A DNA stretch of 64,000 nucleotides from Bordetella genomosp. 1 (GCF_002261335.1 NZ_NEVL01000003.1:310001-374000), one strand, 5' to 3'. Positions 33,716-43,900 are shown, counted from the first letter of the stretch. Notes: generated from the sequence alone by a model not told the origin. Numbers and translations: made by a program.

Positions 33716-33742
33716 TGTTGCTTGCGCATGCAACGATCTGGC

Positions 33743-34738
33743 TCACTCGGCCCTGATGCCGCCGCGCTGGATCACCTCGGTCCATTTGGCCACGTCGGCG
33801 CGGATGCGCGCGGCGAACTCGGCCGGGGTGCTGCCCACGGGCTCGAAGCCGAGCCCCGCGAGCTTGTCGCGCAGGGCGCCACCCTTGACCGACCTGGCCA
33901 GGGTTTCGGAGAGCTGGTTGACGATGGCCTCGGGCACGGCGGCCGGGGCGATCAGGCCGAACAGCGGGGAGATGTCCACGCCCGGCAGGCCGGCCTCGGT
34001 GAAGGTCGGCACGTCGGGCAGCTGGGCGACGCGCTGTTTGCTGGTGACGGCCAGCGCGCGCAGTTTGCCGCCCTTGATGTGCTCGGCCATCGACGGCACG
34101 GTGGCGAACGCGAACTGCACCTGCCCGCCCAGGAGGTCGGTGAAGACCGTGCCGCCGCCACGGTAAGGCACGTGCAGCAGCTGCACGCCGCCCTGTTGGC
34201 GCAACTGCTCGCCGGCCAGGTGCGGGGCGCTGCCCACGCCGGCCGAGCCGAACGACAGGCTGCCGGGCTGGGCCTTGGCCAGGGCGAGGAATTCGGCCAG
34301 GTTCTGCGCCTTCACGGAGGGGTGCACCACCATCACGAAGGGCGCGGTGGCCATCAGCGAGATCGGCGCGAAATCTTTCAGCGCGTCATAGGGCAGGCGC
34401 GCGCCCAGCAGGCCGGGATTGATGGTGAAGCTCGAGTCGACGATGCCGACCGTGTAGCCATCGGGCGCGGCCGTGGCCACCGCGCGCGTGCCGATGGTGG
34501 TGCCGCCGCCGCCGCGATTCTCGATCACGAAGGGCTGGCCCAGGGCCTCGGCCCAGGCCTGTCCGGCCATGCGGCCCAGGGTGTCGGTGGCGGCGCCGGG
34601 CGGGTAGGGCACGTACAGGCGCACGGGCTTGTCCGGGTAGCCGGCGGCCAGCGCGCTGCCGGGCCAGGCCCAAGGGGCGGCCGCGGCCGCGAACAGGGCG
34701 CCGCTGCGGGTGAGGAATTGCCGACGGTTGGCGTGCAT
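33743..34738 (-). CDS. Bug-family tripartite tricarboxylate transporter receptor
   Basis: A 331-residue periplasmic receptor of the Bug (TctC) family, expanded in Bordetella and relatives. The signal MHANRRQFLTRSGALFAAAAAPWAW has a twin-arginine-like RRQFL. Mature motifs are the typical YPDKPVRLYVPYPPGAATDTLGR near the start, GSAGVGSAPHLAGE, HVPYRGGGTVFTDLLGGQVQF and QLPDVPTFTEAGLPG. Such proteins capture organic acids, but orphan members without TctAB, like this one, are the rule. It is encoded 45 bases after the enolase-superfamily gene and probably supplies or senses its substrate. Confidence 0.94.
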   Translation of the reverse strand: MHANRRQFLTRSGALFAAAAAPWAWPGSALAAGYPDKPVRLYVPYPPGAATDTLGRMAGQAWAEALGQPFVIENRGGGGTTIGTRAVATAAPDGYTVGIVDSSFTINPGLLGARLPYDALKDFAPISLMATAPFVMVVHPSVKAQNLAEFLALAKAQPGSLSFGSAGVGSAPHLAGEQLRQQGGVQLLHVPYRGGGTVFTDLLGGQVQFAFATVPSMAEHIKGGKLRALAVTSKQRVAQLPDVPTFTEAGLPGVDISPLFGLIAPAAVPEAIVNQLSETLARSVKGGALRDKLAGLGFEPVGSTPAEFAARIRADVAKWTEVIQRGGIRAE

Positions 34739-34783
34739 GGTGTCTTCTCCAGTGTTTTTATCGGATGGTTTTCTGCGGTGCGG

Positions 34784-35881
34784 TTAGTCGCGATAGCGGC
34801 CTTCGGCGAGCGCTGCCTCGGGATCCGCGCCCAGGCCGGGCGTGTCGGGCACTTGCAGCCTGCCGTTTTCGATCGGCACGCTGCGGCCGTACGGCACATG
34901 GGCCAGCGCCACGTAGAGGCGTTCGAGCGAGACCTCCCGGGCCTGCGCCGCGATCAGGTGCAGGCTGGCCAGGAAGCCGGGGCCGAAGAAGGCGACCTGC
35001 GGGGCGCAGACCACGGGCGTGCCCTCGCAACGGCGCGCCAGGTCCCAGGCGGCGGTCAGGCCCAGCTTGATGACGCTGGGCTGGATGTAGTCGACCGCCT
35101 GCGTGTCGATCATGCGCTGCAGCGCATAGGCGCAGCTCGCGTTCTCTCCCACCGCGAGCGCGATGCCGCACTGCGCTTTCAGGCGGGCCAGGGCCTGGTC
35201 GTCTTCCGGCGGCCACAGCGGTTCTTCGACCCAGAACGGATCGTGCGGCGCCATGGCCGCGATCTCGGCGCCGGCCTGGTCGGGCAGCCAGGCGCAGTTG
35301 GTGTCGACCATGATCGGCACGCCGGGGCCGGTGGCGCGGCGGGTCGCGGCCAGCGCGGCCGCGGTGCGCTCGTGCAGCTTGATCTCGGTGTAGCCCTCGC
35401 CGAGCGCCTGGGTGGTGACGGCGTCGAGCCGTTCCGCGCTGCCGTAGTACTGCAGCAGCGAGGCGTAGACGCGCACGCTGTCGCGCCGCTTGCCGCCCAG
35501 CAGGGCGTACAGCGGCACGCCGGCGCGCTTGGCGCGCAGGTCCCACAGCGCGATGTCCAGGCCCGCCAGCGCATGCACGACCGGCCCGGAGCGGCCGAGG
35601 TTGTGCAGGATGCGCTGCATGCCGGGCAGCAGCGACGCGTCGTCGCCGTCCTTGCCGCACGCGAGCGGCGCGATCAGGGTTTCGAAGATCGCGGGCAGGG
35701 CGCGCGGCTCCACGCAGTACGACTCGCCCCAGGCCACGGTGCCGTCTTCGGTCTGGACGCGCACCAGCGCGCTGTCGAGCTTGTCGCGCGGGCGGCCGGC
35801 GAACAGCGGCGGCGGATTCCAGTGATGGAACGGCAGGCGCATCGGGATGCAGGTGACGGAAGCGAGGGTGTTGGCGGCCAT
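34784..35881 (-). CDS. Mandelate racemase / muconate-lactonizing enzyme family protein
   Basis: A 365-residue enolase-superfamily enzyme. Metal ligands are visible in VDTNCAW (Asp), WVEEPL (Glu) and AVGENAS (Glu). The catalytic-base region on strand 2 is EIKLHE, a Lys-x-His rather than the common Lys-x-Lys. These enzymes abstract a proton alpha to a carboxylate in racemases, cycloisomerases and sugar-acid dehydratases; the reaction is not determined. It is divergent from a LysR gene, with a dyad between them, and followed by the Bug receptor, so these form a probable LysR-controlled organic-acid catabolic unit. Confidence 0.88.
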   Translation of the reverse strand: MAANTLASVTCIPMRLPFHHWNPPPLFAGRPRDKLDSALVRVQTEDGTVAWGESYCVEPRALPAIFETLIAPLACGKDGDDASLLPGMQRILHNLGRSGPVVHALAGLDIALWDLRAKRAGVPLYALLGGKRRDSVRVYASLLQYYGSAERLDAVTTQALGEGYTEIKLHERTAAALAATRRATGPGVPIMVDTNCAWLPDQAGAEIAAMAPHDPFWVEEPLWPPEDDQALARLKAQCGIALAVGENASCAYALQRMIDTQAVDYIQPSVIKLGLTAAWDLARRCEGTPVVCAPQVAFFGPGFLASLHLIAAQAREVSLERLYVALAHVPYGRSVPIENGRLQVPDTPGLGADPEAALAEGRYRD

Positions 35882-35937
35882 GCGAGCGGGGCGTGAGAGT
35901 GGAGTCGCTGCGATTGTGGCAACCGGCCCTTCATATG

Positions 35938-35956
35938 GTCAAATAGATAGATTGAC
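35938..35956. promoter_or_regulatory. LysR-type operator candidate
   Basis: GTCAA (35938-35942) and TTGAC (35952-35956) form a perfect dyad with 9 bases between, giving the T-N11-A pattern that LysR regulators bind. It lies in the 95-bp divergent region between the enolase-superfamily gene and the LysR gene. TTCATATG also occurs twice (35930 and 35972). Confidence 0.6.
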
Positions 35957-35976
35957 TGATTCCATACGGATTTCAT

Positions 35977-36867
35977 ATGCTGAATCGACGCGAACTCACG
36001 CTGCTGCGCGCGATGTACCAGCACGGCACCGTCACCGCCGCCGCCAGCGCCATCGGCATGACGCAGCCGGCCGCCAGCGCCTTGCTGCGCGACCTGGACA
36101 CCCGGCTCGGCTTCGCGCTGTTCAGCCGCGAACACCGGCGGCTCGCGCTCACGAGCCAGGGCCGCGCGCTGATCCCCGAGGTGTTGAACGCGCTGGCGGG
36201 CATGGAGTCGGTGGATCGTCTCGCCCACGACATCCGCCAGGGCGCGCAGGCGCGGCTGGCGGTCGGCGCGGTGGCGATCGCGGCGTCCAGCCTGTTGCCG
36301 CCGGCCCTTGCCGCCATGCGCCGGGCGCATCCGGCGGTGGCCGTCACGGTGCGCGCCGGCACCGCGCTGGAGCTGATCGAGATGGCGGCCGATCACCGCA
36401 TCGACCTCGGCATCATGGTGGGCTCGCATCCGGAGACCGAGCGCGTGGCGAGCCAGCGGCTCGCGCCGCTTGCCCTGCACGCGGTCTATCGGCCCGACCA
36501 CCCCTACGCACGCGTGGGGCGCCTGACGCTGGCGCGGGTGGCGGCCGACGGCCCCATCGTGCTGGCCACCGCCTTGCCGGCCGGCCGTGCGACCCGCCAC
36601 GCGCTGGAGGCGCGCAAGCTGCCGTATCACCCCCTGATCGAGGTCGCGCAGTCGTCGGCGGCCTGCGCGCTCGCGGCCGAAGGCCTGGGGGTGGCGATCG
36701 TGGAGAGCCTGGGCGCGCGCTACGCCGAGCGGCTCGGGCTGGCCACCCGCCATCTGCTCGCGCTCGACGACCCGGCGCTCACGCTGGTCTGGCCGCGCGA
36801 CCGCGCCATGAGCGAGGCGGCCGAGGCCCTGCGCGCGGGGCTGGTGGCTGCGGCGCAGGTGCGCTGA
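35977..36867 (+). CDS. LysR-family regulator
   Basis: A 296-residue LysR-type regulator. The N-terminal winged helix reads MLNRRELTLLRAMYQHGTVTAAASAIGMTQPAASALLRDLDTRLGFALFSRE. The effector domain has normal length. It is transcribed away from the enolase-superfamily/Bug unit, with a T-N11-A dyad between them, so it most likely controls that unit and itself. The inducer is unknown. Confidence 0.93.
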   Translation: MLNRRELTLLRAMYQHGTVTAAASAIGMTQPAASALLRDLDTRLGFALFSREHRRLALTSQGRALIPEVLNALAGMESVDRLAHDIRQGAQARLAVGAVAIAASSLLPPALAAMRRAHPAVAVTVRAGTALELIEMAADHRIDLGIMVGSHPETERVASQRLAPLALHAVYRPDHPYARVGRLTLARVAADGPIVLATALPAGRATRHALEARKLPYHPLIEVAQSSAACALAAEGLGVAIVESLGARYAERLGLATRHLLALDDPALTLVWPRDRAMSEAAEALRAGLVAAAQVR

Positions 36868-36923
36868 GTCGCGACCCCGGGTGCGCGCGGCGCCGCCGGG
36901 TCGGCCGCGCGCGCGGCGGCGGT

Positions 36924-37121
36924 TCAGCCCGGCGGCAGGCGCCGCGACGGGTCGTCTTCGGGGGCGACGATGTGGGGCGATTGGTCGGGCCAGGCGATGC
37001 GGGCCGCGTCGCGCGCCGCTTCGGCGGTGGGGTAGCGGCCGCGATCCTCCTGCACGCCCAGGGTGGCGATGCTGCGAAACGACCACTGGCCGTCGGTATG
37101 CTGGAAGACTTCGACGATCAT
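36924..37121 (-). CDS. Small hypothetical protein, 65 residues
   Basis: Starts at ATG 37121 (MIVEVFQHTDGQWSFRSIAT), with GGAG 8 bases upstream. The N-terminal 45 residues look like a small beta-beta-alpha domain (WSFRSIATLGVQEDRGRYPTAEAARDAARIAW), as in short proteins with a conserved "W-F/W...YPT...A" pattern. The tail is Pro-rich. The longer antisense frame upstream overlaps the ku gene and is a shadow. It is divergent from ku, with 94 bases between. Function unknown. Confidence 0.65.
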   Translation of the reverse strand: MIVEVFQHTDGQWSFRSIATLGVQEDRGRYPTAEAARDAARIAWPDQSPHIVAPEDDPSRRLPPG

Positions 37122-37215
37122 CTGGGCTCCTCTCGACGGGCGGGTATGGAATTTGCTGCGCGATCGGGTCGGGCGGGACATGGCGGCTCGCCCGCAACGC
37201 GTTGCAGGAGACATC

Positions 37216-38214
37216 ATGGCATCCACACGAACGATCTGGAAAGGGGCGATTTCCTTCGGCCTGGTGCACATCCCGGTGGGGCTGCACACGGCCACCACCG
37301 AATCGGGTGTCGACTTCGACTGGCTCGACAAGCGCACCATGGATCCGGTGGGATACAAGCGCGTGAACAAGCGCACCGGGCGCGAGATCGACCGCGAGAA
37401 CATCGTCAAGGGCGTGGAATACGCCGATGGCAAGTACGTGGTGATCTCGCCGGATGAGATCGCCCAGGCCTATCCGCGCACCACCCAGACCATCGAGATC
37501 GACCGATTCGTCGACGCGTCCGAGGTGCCGTTCCTGTATCTCGAGCGGCCCTACTATCTGGCGCCGATCAACAAAGGGCAGAAGGTGTATGCGCTGCTGC
37601 GCGACACCCTGGTCAAGACCGGCAAGATCGGCATCGCGCGCGTGGTGATCCAGACCAAGCAGCATCTCGCGGCCCTGATCCCGTCGGGCGACGGCCTCGT
37701 GCTGGACCTGATGCGCTGGGGCGACGAGGTCAAGGACATGGGCGAGCTCGACCTGCCCACCGGCAAGACCAGCGCGCCCAGCGCCAGCGAGATCAAGATG
37801 GCGAAGATGCTGGTCGAGGACATGAGCGCGCCGTGGAATCCCGACGACTTCAAGGATGAGTTCAAGGACGCCATCATGGGCCTGGTCGAGAAGAAGGCCA
37901 AGGCCGGCAAGGCCAAGACGGTGTGGGAGCCCGAGGAAGAGGCGCCGAGCCAGGGCGACAACGTGATCGACCTGACGGAGCTGCTGCAGCGCAGCCTCAA
38001 GGGCCGCGGCGGCGCGTCCAAGGGCAGCAGCAACGGTGCGGCCGACAAGGCGGACGGCGCGGCCGGCAAGAGCAGTGCGCCCAAGACGCCCGCGAAGTCG
38101 GCCAAGCGCGCCGCCAAGACCACCAAGACGACCAAAACGACCAAAACGACCAAGACCGCGGCCAAGCGCGCCTCCCGCAGCGGGGCTGACGCGCGTTCGC
38201 GCAAGGCGGCCTGA
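37216..38214 (+). CDS. ku: Non-homologous end-joining protein Ku
   Basis: A 332-residue bacterial Ku. The DNA-end-binding Ku core covers about residues 5-255 (TIWKGAISFGLVHIPVGLHTAT, FLYLERPYYLAP, KMLVEDMSAPWNPDDFKDEF). The C-terminal tail (about 270-332) is rich in Lys, Ala and Thr, with a KTT unit repeated four times and a basic end; such tails aid DNA binding and LigD recruitment. ATG 37216 has CAGGAG upstream. ligD follows after two bases, so the two are made together. Ku binds double-strand ends and recruits LigD. Confidence 0.96.
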   Translation: MASTRTIWKGAISFGLVHIPVGLHTATTESGVDFDWLDKRTMDPVGYKRVNKRTGREIDRENIVKGVEYADGKYVVISPDEIAQAYPRTTQTIEIDRFVDASEVPFLYLERPYYLAPINKGQKVYALLRDTLVKTGKIGIARVVIQTKQHLAALIPSGDGLVLDLMRWGDEVKDMGELDLPTGKTSAPSASEIKMAKMLVEDMSAPWNPDDFKDEFKDAIMGLVEKKAKAGKAKTVWEPEEEAPSQGDNVIDLTELLQRSLKGRGGASKGSSNGAADKADGAAGKSSAPKTPAKSAKRAAKTTKTTKTTKTTKTAAKRASRSGADARSRKAA

Positions 38215-38216
38215 CC

Positions 38217-40835
38217 ATGGCCGACTCGCTCAAGACCTACCGGCAGAAGCGTAATTTCTCCGTGACCTCGGAGCCCGAATCGGGTGGCGAGGAAAATCCC
38301 GAGGCGCTCGCGTTCGTGGTGCAGAAGCACTGGGCGAGCCGGCTGCATTACGACTTCCGGCTCGAGCTCGACGGCGCCATGAAAAGCTGGGCGGTGCCCA
38401 AGGGCCCGTCGTTCGATCCCACGGTCAAGCGCATGGCGGTGCAGGTGGAAGACCATCCGATCGCGTACAACCAGTTCGAGGGCGAGATCCCCGCCGGGCA
38501 GTACGGCGCGGGCAAGGTCATCATCTGGGACGAGGGCCACTGGACGCCGCTGACGGACCCGCGCAAAGGGTATCGCGACGGCCACCTGAAGTTCGAGCTG
38601 CACGGCGCCAAGCTGCGCGGCCGCTGGGCGCTGGTGCGCATGAAGGGCCGCGGCGAGAAGCAGCAGCCCTGGCTGCTCATCAAGGAGAAAGACGCCGAGG
38701 CGCGCGCCGAGGCCGATTTCAGCGTGGTGGACGAGGCGCCGGACAGCGTGGTGCCCTTGCGCAGCCAGGCGGCGAAGAAGGCGCCGGCCCGGGGCCGCGC
38801 GCGCGCCACCCGCGCGATGGCGCCGCCCGCCGACGAGACCCCGGCGCTGCCAGGCGAGGCCGCGCCGCTGCCCGCGCGCTTCTCGCCCCAGCTCGCGACG
38901 CTGGTCGAGCGCGCGCCGCACGACAGCGAAGACTGGGTCTACGAGCTCAAGTTCGACGGCTACCGGATCCTGGCGCGGCTGGAGGAGGGGCGCGCCACGC
39001 TCTACACCCGCAACGGCCACGACTGGACGGCGCGCATGCCGCAGCTCGCGCGCGCGCTGGAATCGTTGCGCGTGAAGGATGCGTGGTTCGATGGCGAAAT
39101 CGTGGTGCTCGCCGACGATGGCAATCCGAGCTTCCAGCTGCTGCAGAACGCCTTCGACCAGGAACGCGCCGAGCGGATCCTCTTCTACGTCTTCGACCTG
39201 CCTTATGTCACGGGGCGCGACCTGCGCTCGGCCCCGCTTAGCGTGCGGCGCCAGGTGCTCGAGACGGTGCTGCACGACGCCGAGGACCCCGTGCGTTTCT
39301 CGGCCAGCTTCGACAAGCCGGCGGCCGACCTGGTGGCCTCGGCCTGCCGCATGGGACTCGAGGGCATCATCGGCAAGCGCCGCGATGCCCCGTATGTGTC
39401 ACGCCGCAGCGACAGCTGGATCAAGCTGAAGTGCGCGCGGCGCCAGGAGTTCGTGATCGTGGGCTATACCGAGCCGCAGGGCAGCCGCGTCGGCCTGGGC
39501 TCGCTGCTGCTGGCGGTGCATGACGACAAGGGTGAACTGCGCTACGCCGGCAATGTGGGCACGGGCTTCGACGATGCCTTGCTCGCCGAGCTCACGCGCA
39601 AGCTGGACAAGCTCAGGCGCGACGACAGCCCGCTCGCCGCGGGCCAGAAGGTCGGTCGCAAGGCGCATTGGGTCGAACCGAAACTGGTGGCCGAGGTGTC
39701 GTTCGGCGAATGGACCGGCGCGGGCCACGTGCGCCATTCCGTGTTCCGCGGCCTGCGCGAGGACAAGCCGGCACGCGCCATCGTGCGCGAGGAGCCCGAG
39801 CGCGGCGCGGGCGGTGCCGAACGCGGCGCCGACGACGGCAGCGCGGGCCGGCGGGCGGAGCACGCGGCGCCGGCTCGCAAGGGCCGCCAGGGCAAGGCGG
39901 GAAAAGCCGATGCCGGCAAGGCCGAGGCCGGTGCGCAGCCCGCGCGGGCGGCGGGCGGCGCGGCCGCCAGCCGGGTCAAGCCGGGCCGCCTGACGCACCC
40001 GGAGCGCGTCATCGACACCGAGTCCGGCGCGACCAAGCTCGACCTGGCGCGCTACTACGCGCTGGTGGCGCCGCTCATGCTGCCGCACCTGGCGGGGCGG
40101 CCGGTCGCGTTCCTGCGCGCGCCGCAGGGCGTGGGCAAGCAGATGTTCTTCCAGAAACACCTCGAGCATGCGATGCCCGGCGTGGTGACGCTGCCCAAAC
40201 TCGACCCGGGCCACCCGCCACTGCTGGAGGTGGCCAGCGCCGAGGCGCTGATGTCGGCGGTGCAGATGAACGTGGTGGAATTCCACACCTGGAACGCGCA
40301 CAAGGATGCCATCGAGAAGCCCGACCGCATCGTGTTCGACCTGGATCCGGGCGAAGGCGTGACGTGGCCGACGGTGGTCGAGGGCGCGCAGCTGCTGCGG
40401 GTGCTGCTCACCGAGCTGGGCCTGGCCTCGTGGCTCAAGACCAGCGGGGGCAAGGGCTTGCACGTGGTCGTGCCGCTGCGCCGGCAGCTCGACTGGGATA
40501 CGGTCAAGGGCGGCGCGCAGGCCATCGTGCGGCACCTCGCTGCCACGCTGCCCGATCGCTTCGTGGCCAAGAGCGGCCCGCGCAATCGTGTGGGCAAGAT
40601 CTTCGTCGACTATCTGCGCAATGGCCGCGGCGCGACCACCGTGGCGGCCTGGTCGGCGCGGGCGCGCCCCGGACTGGGCGTCTCGGTGCCGCTGGCGTGG
40701 GACGAGCTCGACCGGGTCAAGCGCGGCGACCAGTGGAACGTGCGCAACATCCACGAGCGCCTGGACGTGGGCGACGCGCCCTGGGACGACTACGCGCCGC
40801 AGCCGCTGGCGCAGGCGCTCAAGACCCTGGGATGA
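38217..40835 (+). CDS. ligD: Multidomain ATP-dependent DNA ligase LigD
   Basis: An 872-residue NHEJ ligase in the order phosphoesterase, ligase, polymerase. The 3'-phosphoesterase domain (about 1-185) has HWASRLHYDFRLELDG and QYGAGKVIIWDEGHW. The ligase domain (about 215-540) has the nucleophile Lys245 in ELKFDGYR and a later motif IKLKCARRQEFVIVGYT. A Lys/Ala/Gly-rich linker (about 545-600) leads to the primase/polymerase domain, with metal ligands Asp708 and Asp710 in FDLDPGEG and KTSGGKGLHVVVPL. It fills, trims and seals broken ends held by Ku. All three catalytic modules look intact. Confidence 0.96.
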   Translation: MADSLKTYRQKRNFSVTSEPESGGEENPEALAFVVQKHWASRLHYDFRLELDGAMKSWAVPKGPSFDPTVKRMAVQVEDHPIAYNQFEGEIPAGQYGAGKVIIWDEGHWTPLTDPRKGYRDGHLKFELHGAKLRGRWALVRMKGRGEKQQPWLLIKEKDAEARAEADFSVVDEAPDSVVPLRSQAAKKAPARGRARATRAMAPPADETPALPGEAAPLPARFSPQLATLVERAPHDSEDWVYELKFDGYRILARLEEGRATLYTRNGHDWTARMPQLARALESLRVKDAWFDGEIVVLADDGNPSFQLLQNAFDQERAERILFYVFDLPYVTGRDLRSAPLSVRRQVLETVLHDAEDPVRFSASFDKPAADLVASACRMGLEGIIGKRRDAPYVSRRSDSWIKLKCARRQEFVIVGYTEPQGSRVGLGSLLLAVHDDKGELRYAGNVGTGFDDALLAELTRKLDKLRRDDSPLAAGQKVGRKAHWVEPKLVAEVSFGEWTGAGHVRHSVFRGLREDKPARAIVREEPERGAGGAERGADDGSAGRRAEHAAPARKGRQGKAGKADAGKAEAGAQPARAAGGAAASRVKPGRLTHPERVIDTESGATKLDLARYYALVAPLMLPHLAGRPVAFLRAPQGVGKQMFFQKHLEHAMPGVVTLPKLDPGHPPLLEVASAEALMSAVQMNVVEFHTWNAHKDAIEKPDRIVFDLDPGEGVTWPTVVEGAQLLRVLLTELGLASWLKTSGGKGLHVVVPLRRQLDWDTVKGGAQAIVRHLAATLPDRFVAKSGPRNRVGKIFVDYLRNGRGATTVAAWSARARPGLGVSVPLAWDELDRVKRGDQWNVRNIHERLDVGDAPWDDYAPQPLAQALKTLG

Positions 40836-40838
40836 GCG

Positions 40839-40868
40839 CCGGGCCCGCTCGCTGCCGGGCCCGGTTTC
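40839..40868 (+). terminator. Terminator-like hairpin after ligD
   Basis: CCGGGCCC (40839-40846) and GGGCCCGG (40857-40864) form an 8-bp GC stem with a 10-base loop, followed by only TTTC. It begins 3 bases after the ligD stop codon. The short T tract makes it a weak call. Confidence 0.45.
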
Positions 40869-40986
40869 AGCGCCCGCCGATCACGCCGGCCGTGGCCAGC
40901 ACGCGCGCCAGGTCGTCCGCCGCGCAGGGCTTGTGCAGCCGGCTCGCGCCGGCCAGCGTGTGACGCTCCCCCAGCTCCTTGCTCAC
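40867..40986 (-). pseudogene. Receiver-domain remnant coupled to the sensor kinase
   Basis: A 39-codon frame begins at GTG 40986, overlapping the stop of the hybrid kinase (GTGA), and ends at 40867. It encodes VSKELGERHTLAGASRLHKP, then CAADDLARVLATAGVIGGR. LHKP followed by an amphipathic helix matches the last strand, conserved Lys-Pro and last helix of a response-regulator receiver domain; the phosphorylatable Asp and the rest of the domain are missing. It is probably the 3' remnant of a response-regulator gene whose 5' part was deleted, now fused by translational coupling to the kinase gene. A functional peptide cannot be excluded. Confidence 0.55.
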
Positions 40987-43900
40987 GTCACGGCCGGACG
41001 CGCGCCGCGGGCGGCGGGGCGGGCGTCGAGTACGGCGCGCACGCGCTTGGCCAGCGTCGCGGCGGTGTACGGCTTGGACAGCAGCTGCACGCCCTCGTCG
41101 AGCCGGCCGTCGTGCACGATGGCGTCGTCGGCATAGCCTGAGGTGAACAGCACCGCCAGGCGCGGCAGCCGTGCGCAGGCGAGCCGGGCGAGCTCGGGGC
41201 TGCGCATCGGGCCCGGCATCACGACATCGGTGAACAGCAGGTCGACCTCGGCGCCGTCCTCGATCAGGCGGAAGGCGGCGTGGGCGTCGCGCGCCGCCAG
41301 CATGCGATAACCCAGGCCGCCCAACAGCTCGACCACGGTCGCGCGTACGTCATCGTCATCTTCCACCACCAGCACCGTCTCCTGCCCGCGCGGCGATTCC
41401 TCCACCAGGGGCGCGGCCACCTCGGGCTCGGGCTGGGCCACGCACGGCAGGTAGAGCCGTACGGTGGTGCCGCGGCCGGGCTCGCTCTCGATCGAAACGT
41501 GGCCGCCCGACTGGCGCACGAAGCCGTAGACCATGCTCAGGCCCAGCCCCGTGCCCTGGCCCTCGGGCTTGGTGGTGAAGAAGGGCTCGAACACGCGCTG
41601 GCGGGTCTGCTCGTCCATGCCACAGCCCGTGTCGCTGACGGAGAGCATCACATAGCGGCCGGGCTGGACGTCGGGATCGTGGCGCAGCTGCTGCGCATCG
41701 AGTTCGGTGTTGGCGGCGGCCAGCGTGAGGCGGCCGTGACCCTGCATGGCATCGCGTGCGTTGATGGCCAGGTTGAGCAGGGCGTTTTCCATCTGGTTCG
41801 GGTCGACCAGCGCATGGCCCAGGGTGCCCGGCACGATGGTGGCCAGCTCCACGCCTTCGCCCACCGCGCGCCGCAGCATCTCGTCGAAATCGCGCAGGAA
41901 ACGGCCCAGATGCAGGGTCTTGGGCGCGAGCGGCTGGCGCCGGCCGAAGGCCAGCAGCTGGGCCGCCAGGCGCGAGCCGCGGTCGACGCCGGCCAGGGCG
42001 CGCTGCAGGCGCTGGCGCGCGCGGTCCGGGTCGGCCAGGTCGCGCTCCATCAATTGCAGATTGCCGCTGATCACCTGCAGCAGGTTGTTGAAGTCGTGGG
42101 CGACGCCGCCGGTGAGCTGGCCCACGGCCTCCATCTTCTGCGACATGCGCAACGCCTCTTCGGCCTGCTGCAACGCCGCGGCCTGGGCCTTGTCGGCCGT
42201 GATGTCGCGCCCCACGCCGTGAATGCAGTCGGAGGCCGGATCATGCGACCAGGTCCAGGCCACCCAGCGCCACTGCGCGTCGGCCGTGCGCAGGCGGTGC
42301 TCGCCGCGCTGGCTGCCGGCGCCGGCGCGCAACCGGGCAAACATCTCCTGCGCCGCTGCCACGTCGTCGGGATGGATGAGGGTGCAATAGGACTGGTGCA
42401 ACAGGGCCGGCTCGGCGTGCCCGAGGCGGCGCGTCCATGACGGACTCAGACGTTGCAGCCGGCCGTCGCCATCGGCCATCAGCAGCAGGTCTTCGCTGTA
42501 GGTCCAGAGCCGTTCGCGGTCGGACACGGCGTCGTTGACGCGCCGTTCGAGACTGTCGTTCAGCTCGCGCAGCGCGGCCTGGGCCTGGCCGCGTTCGGCG
42601 ATCTCGCGCTGCGCCGCCTGGAACAAGGTGGCGTTGTCGATGGCGAGCGCGGCCTGCGCCACGATGCCGATCGTCAGCCGCTCCGCGCGGTCGTCAAACA
42701 CGCGCGGCTCGGGATGCACGAGATAGAGGTGGCCGAGCAACACACCATCGCGGCCGCGCACCGGCGCCGAGAGGTAGCTGCGCGCGGGCGCATGGCCCAG
42801 GCCGGGCAGGATGAGGCCCTGGCTGCGCAGATCGTCCTGCCGCAGCACGCCCACGCCGGTCGGCCAGGCGGCGATGCGACGCAGGTCACCCGCGGTCAGC
42901 GGTGCGGTATCGCCGGCCACGGCCACGCGCGGCCCGGCCATCGGTCCGCCGGCCGGATCGGCCGGATAGGTGAGCAGCGCGAGCGCCGCGCCGGTCAGGT
43001 CGCTGGCGGCGCGCACCACCGCCTGCACGGCCTGCGTCATGTCGAGTTCGGCCGCGACCACGGCGCCCACGTGATTCAGGATCTCCAGCGTGCGCGCCTC
43101 TTCGGCGAGGCGGCGCGCGGTCTCCTGGCGCAGCTGGTTCAGGCGCAGGTTGCCGCTCACCCGCGCCAGCAGCTCGCGGGCGGAGAACGGCTTGGTCAGG
43201 TAATCGTCGGCACCCGCGCCCAGGCCTTCGACCGAGGCCTCCTCGCCGGCGCGCGCCGATACCAGCAGCACCGGCACGGTGCTCAAGCCCGGATCGGCGC
43301 GCAGCGCGGCCAGCAGGCCGAAGCCGTCGAGGTGGGGCATCATCACGTCGGACAGCACCAGGTCGGGCCGGCGCGCACGCGCGCGCAGCAGGGCGTCGCG
43401 GCCGTCGGCGGCGCTGTCGACCTGATAGCCCGCCGCCGCCAGGATGCGGCCGATGTAGGCCCGCATGTCGTCGTTGTCGTCCACCACGAGCACGCGGCCG
43501 CTCTGCGGATGCTGCGGCGTTTCGATCGGCAGGGTCAGCTGCGGCGTGTCGGCGCCGTCGAGATAGGCCCGGGCCAGCGCGGGCGAGGTGAGGGCGGCCT
43601 GGCGCTGCGCCGTTTCGAGCGACGGCCCCAGCGGCAGCCGCAGGATGAAGACGGTGCCGCGGTTGGCCTCGCTCTCGACGCGGACGGTGCCGCCCTGCAG
43701 CTGCACGAATTCCTGCACCAACGCCAGTCCGATGCCGCTGCCTTCGATGCTGCGGCCGGCGACACCGGCCACCTGGTGGAAGCGATCGAAGATGCGCGGC
43801 AGGTCGTCGGCGCCGATGCCCACGCCGCTGTCCGCGATGCGCACCTCCGCATGGCCGTCGGGGGTTTCGCGCACGCTCACGTGCACGCCGCCCTCATAGG

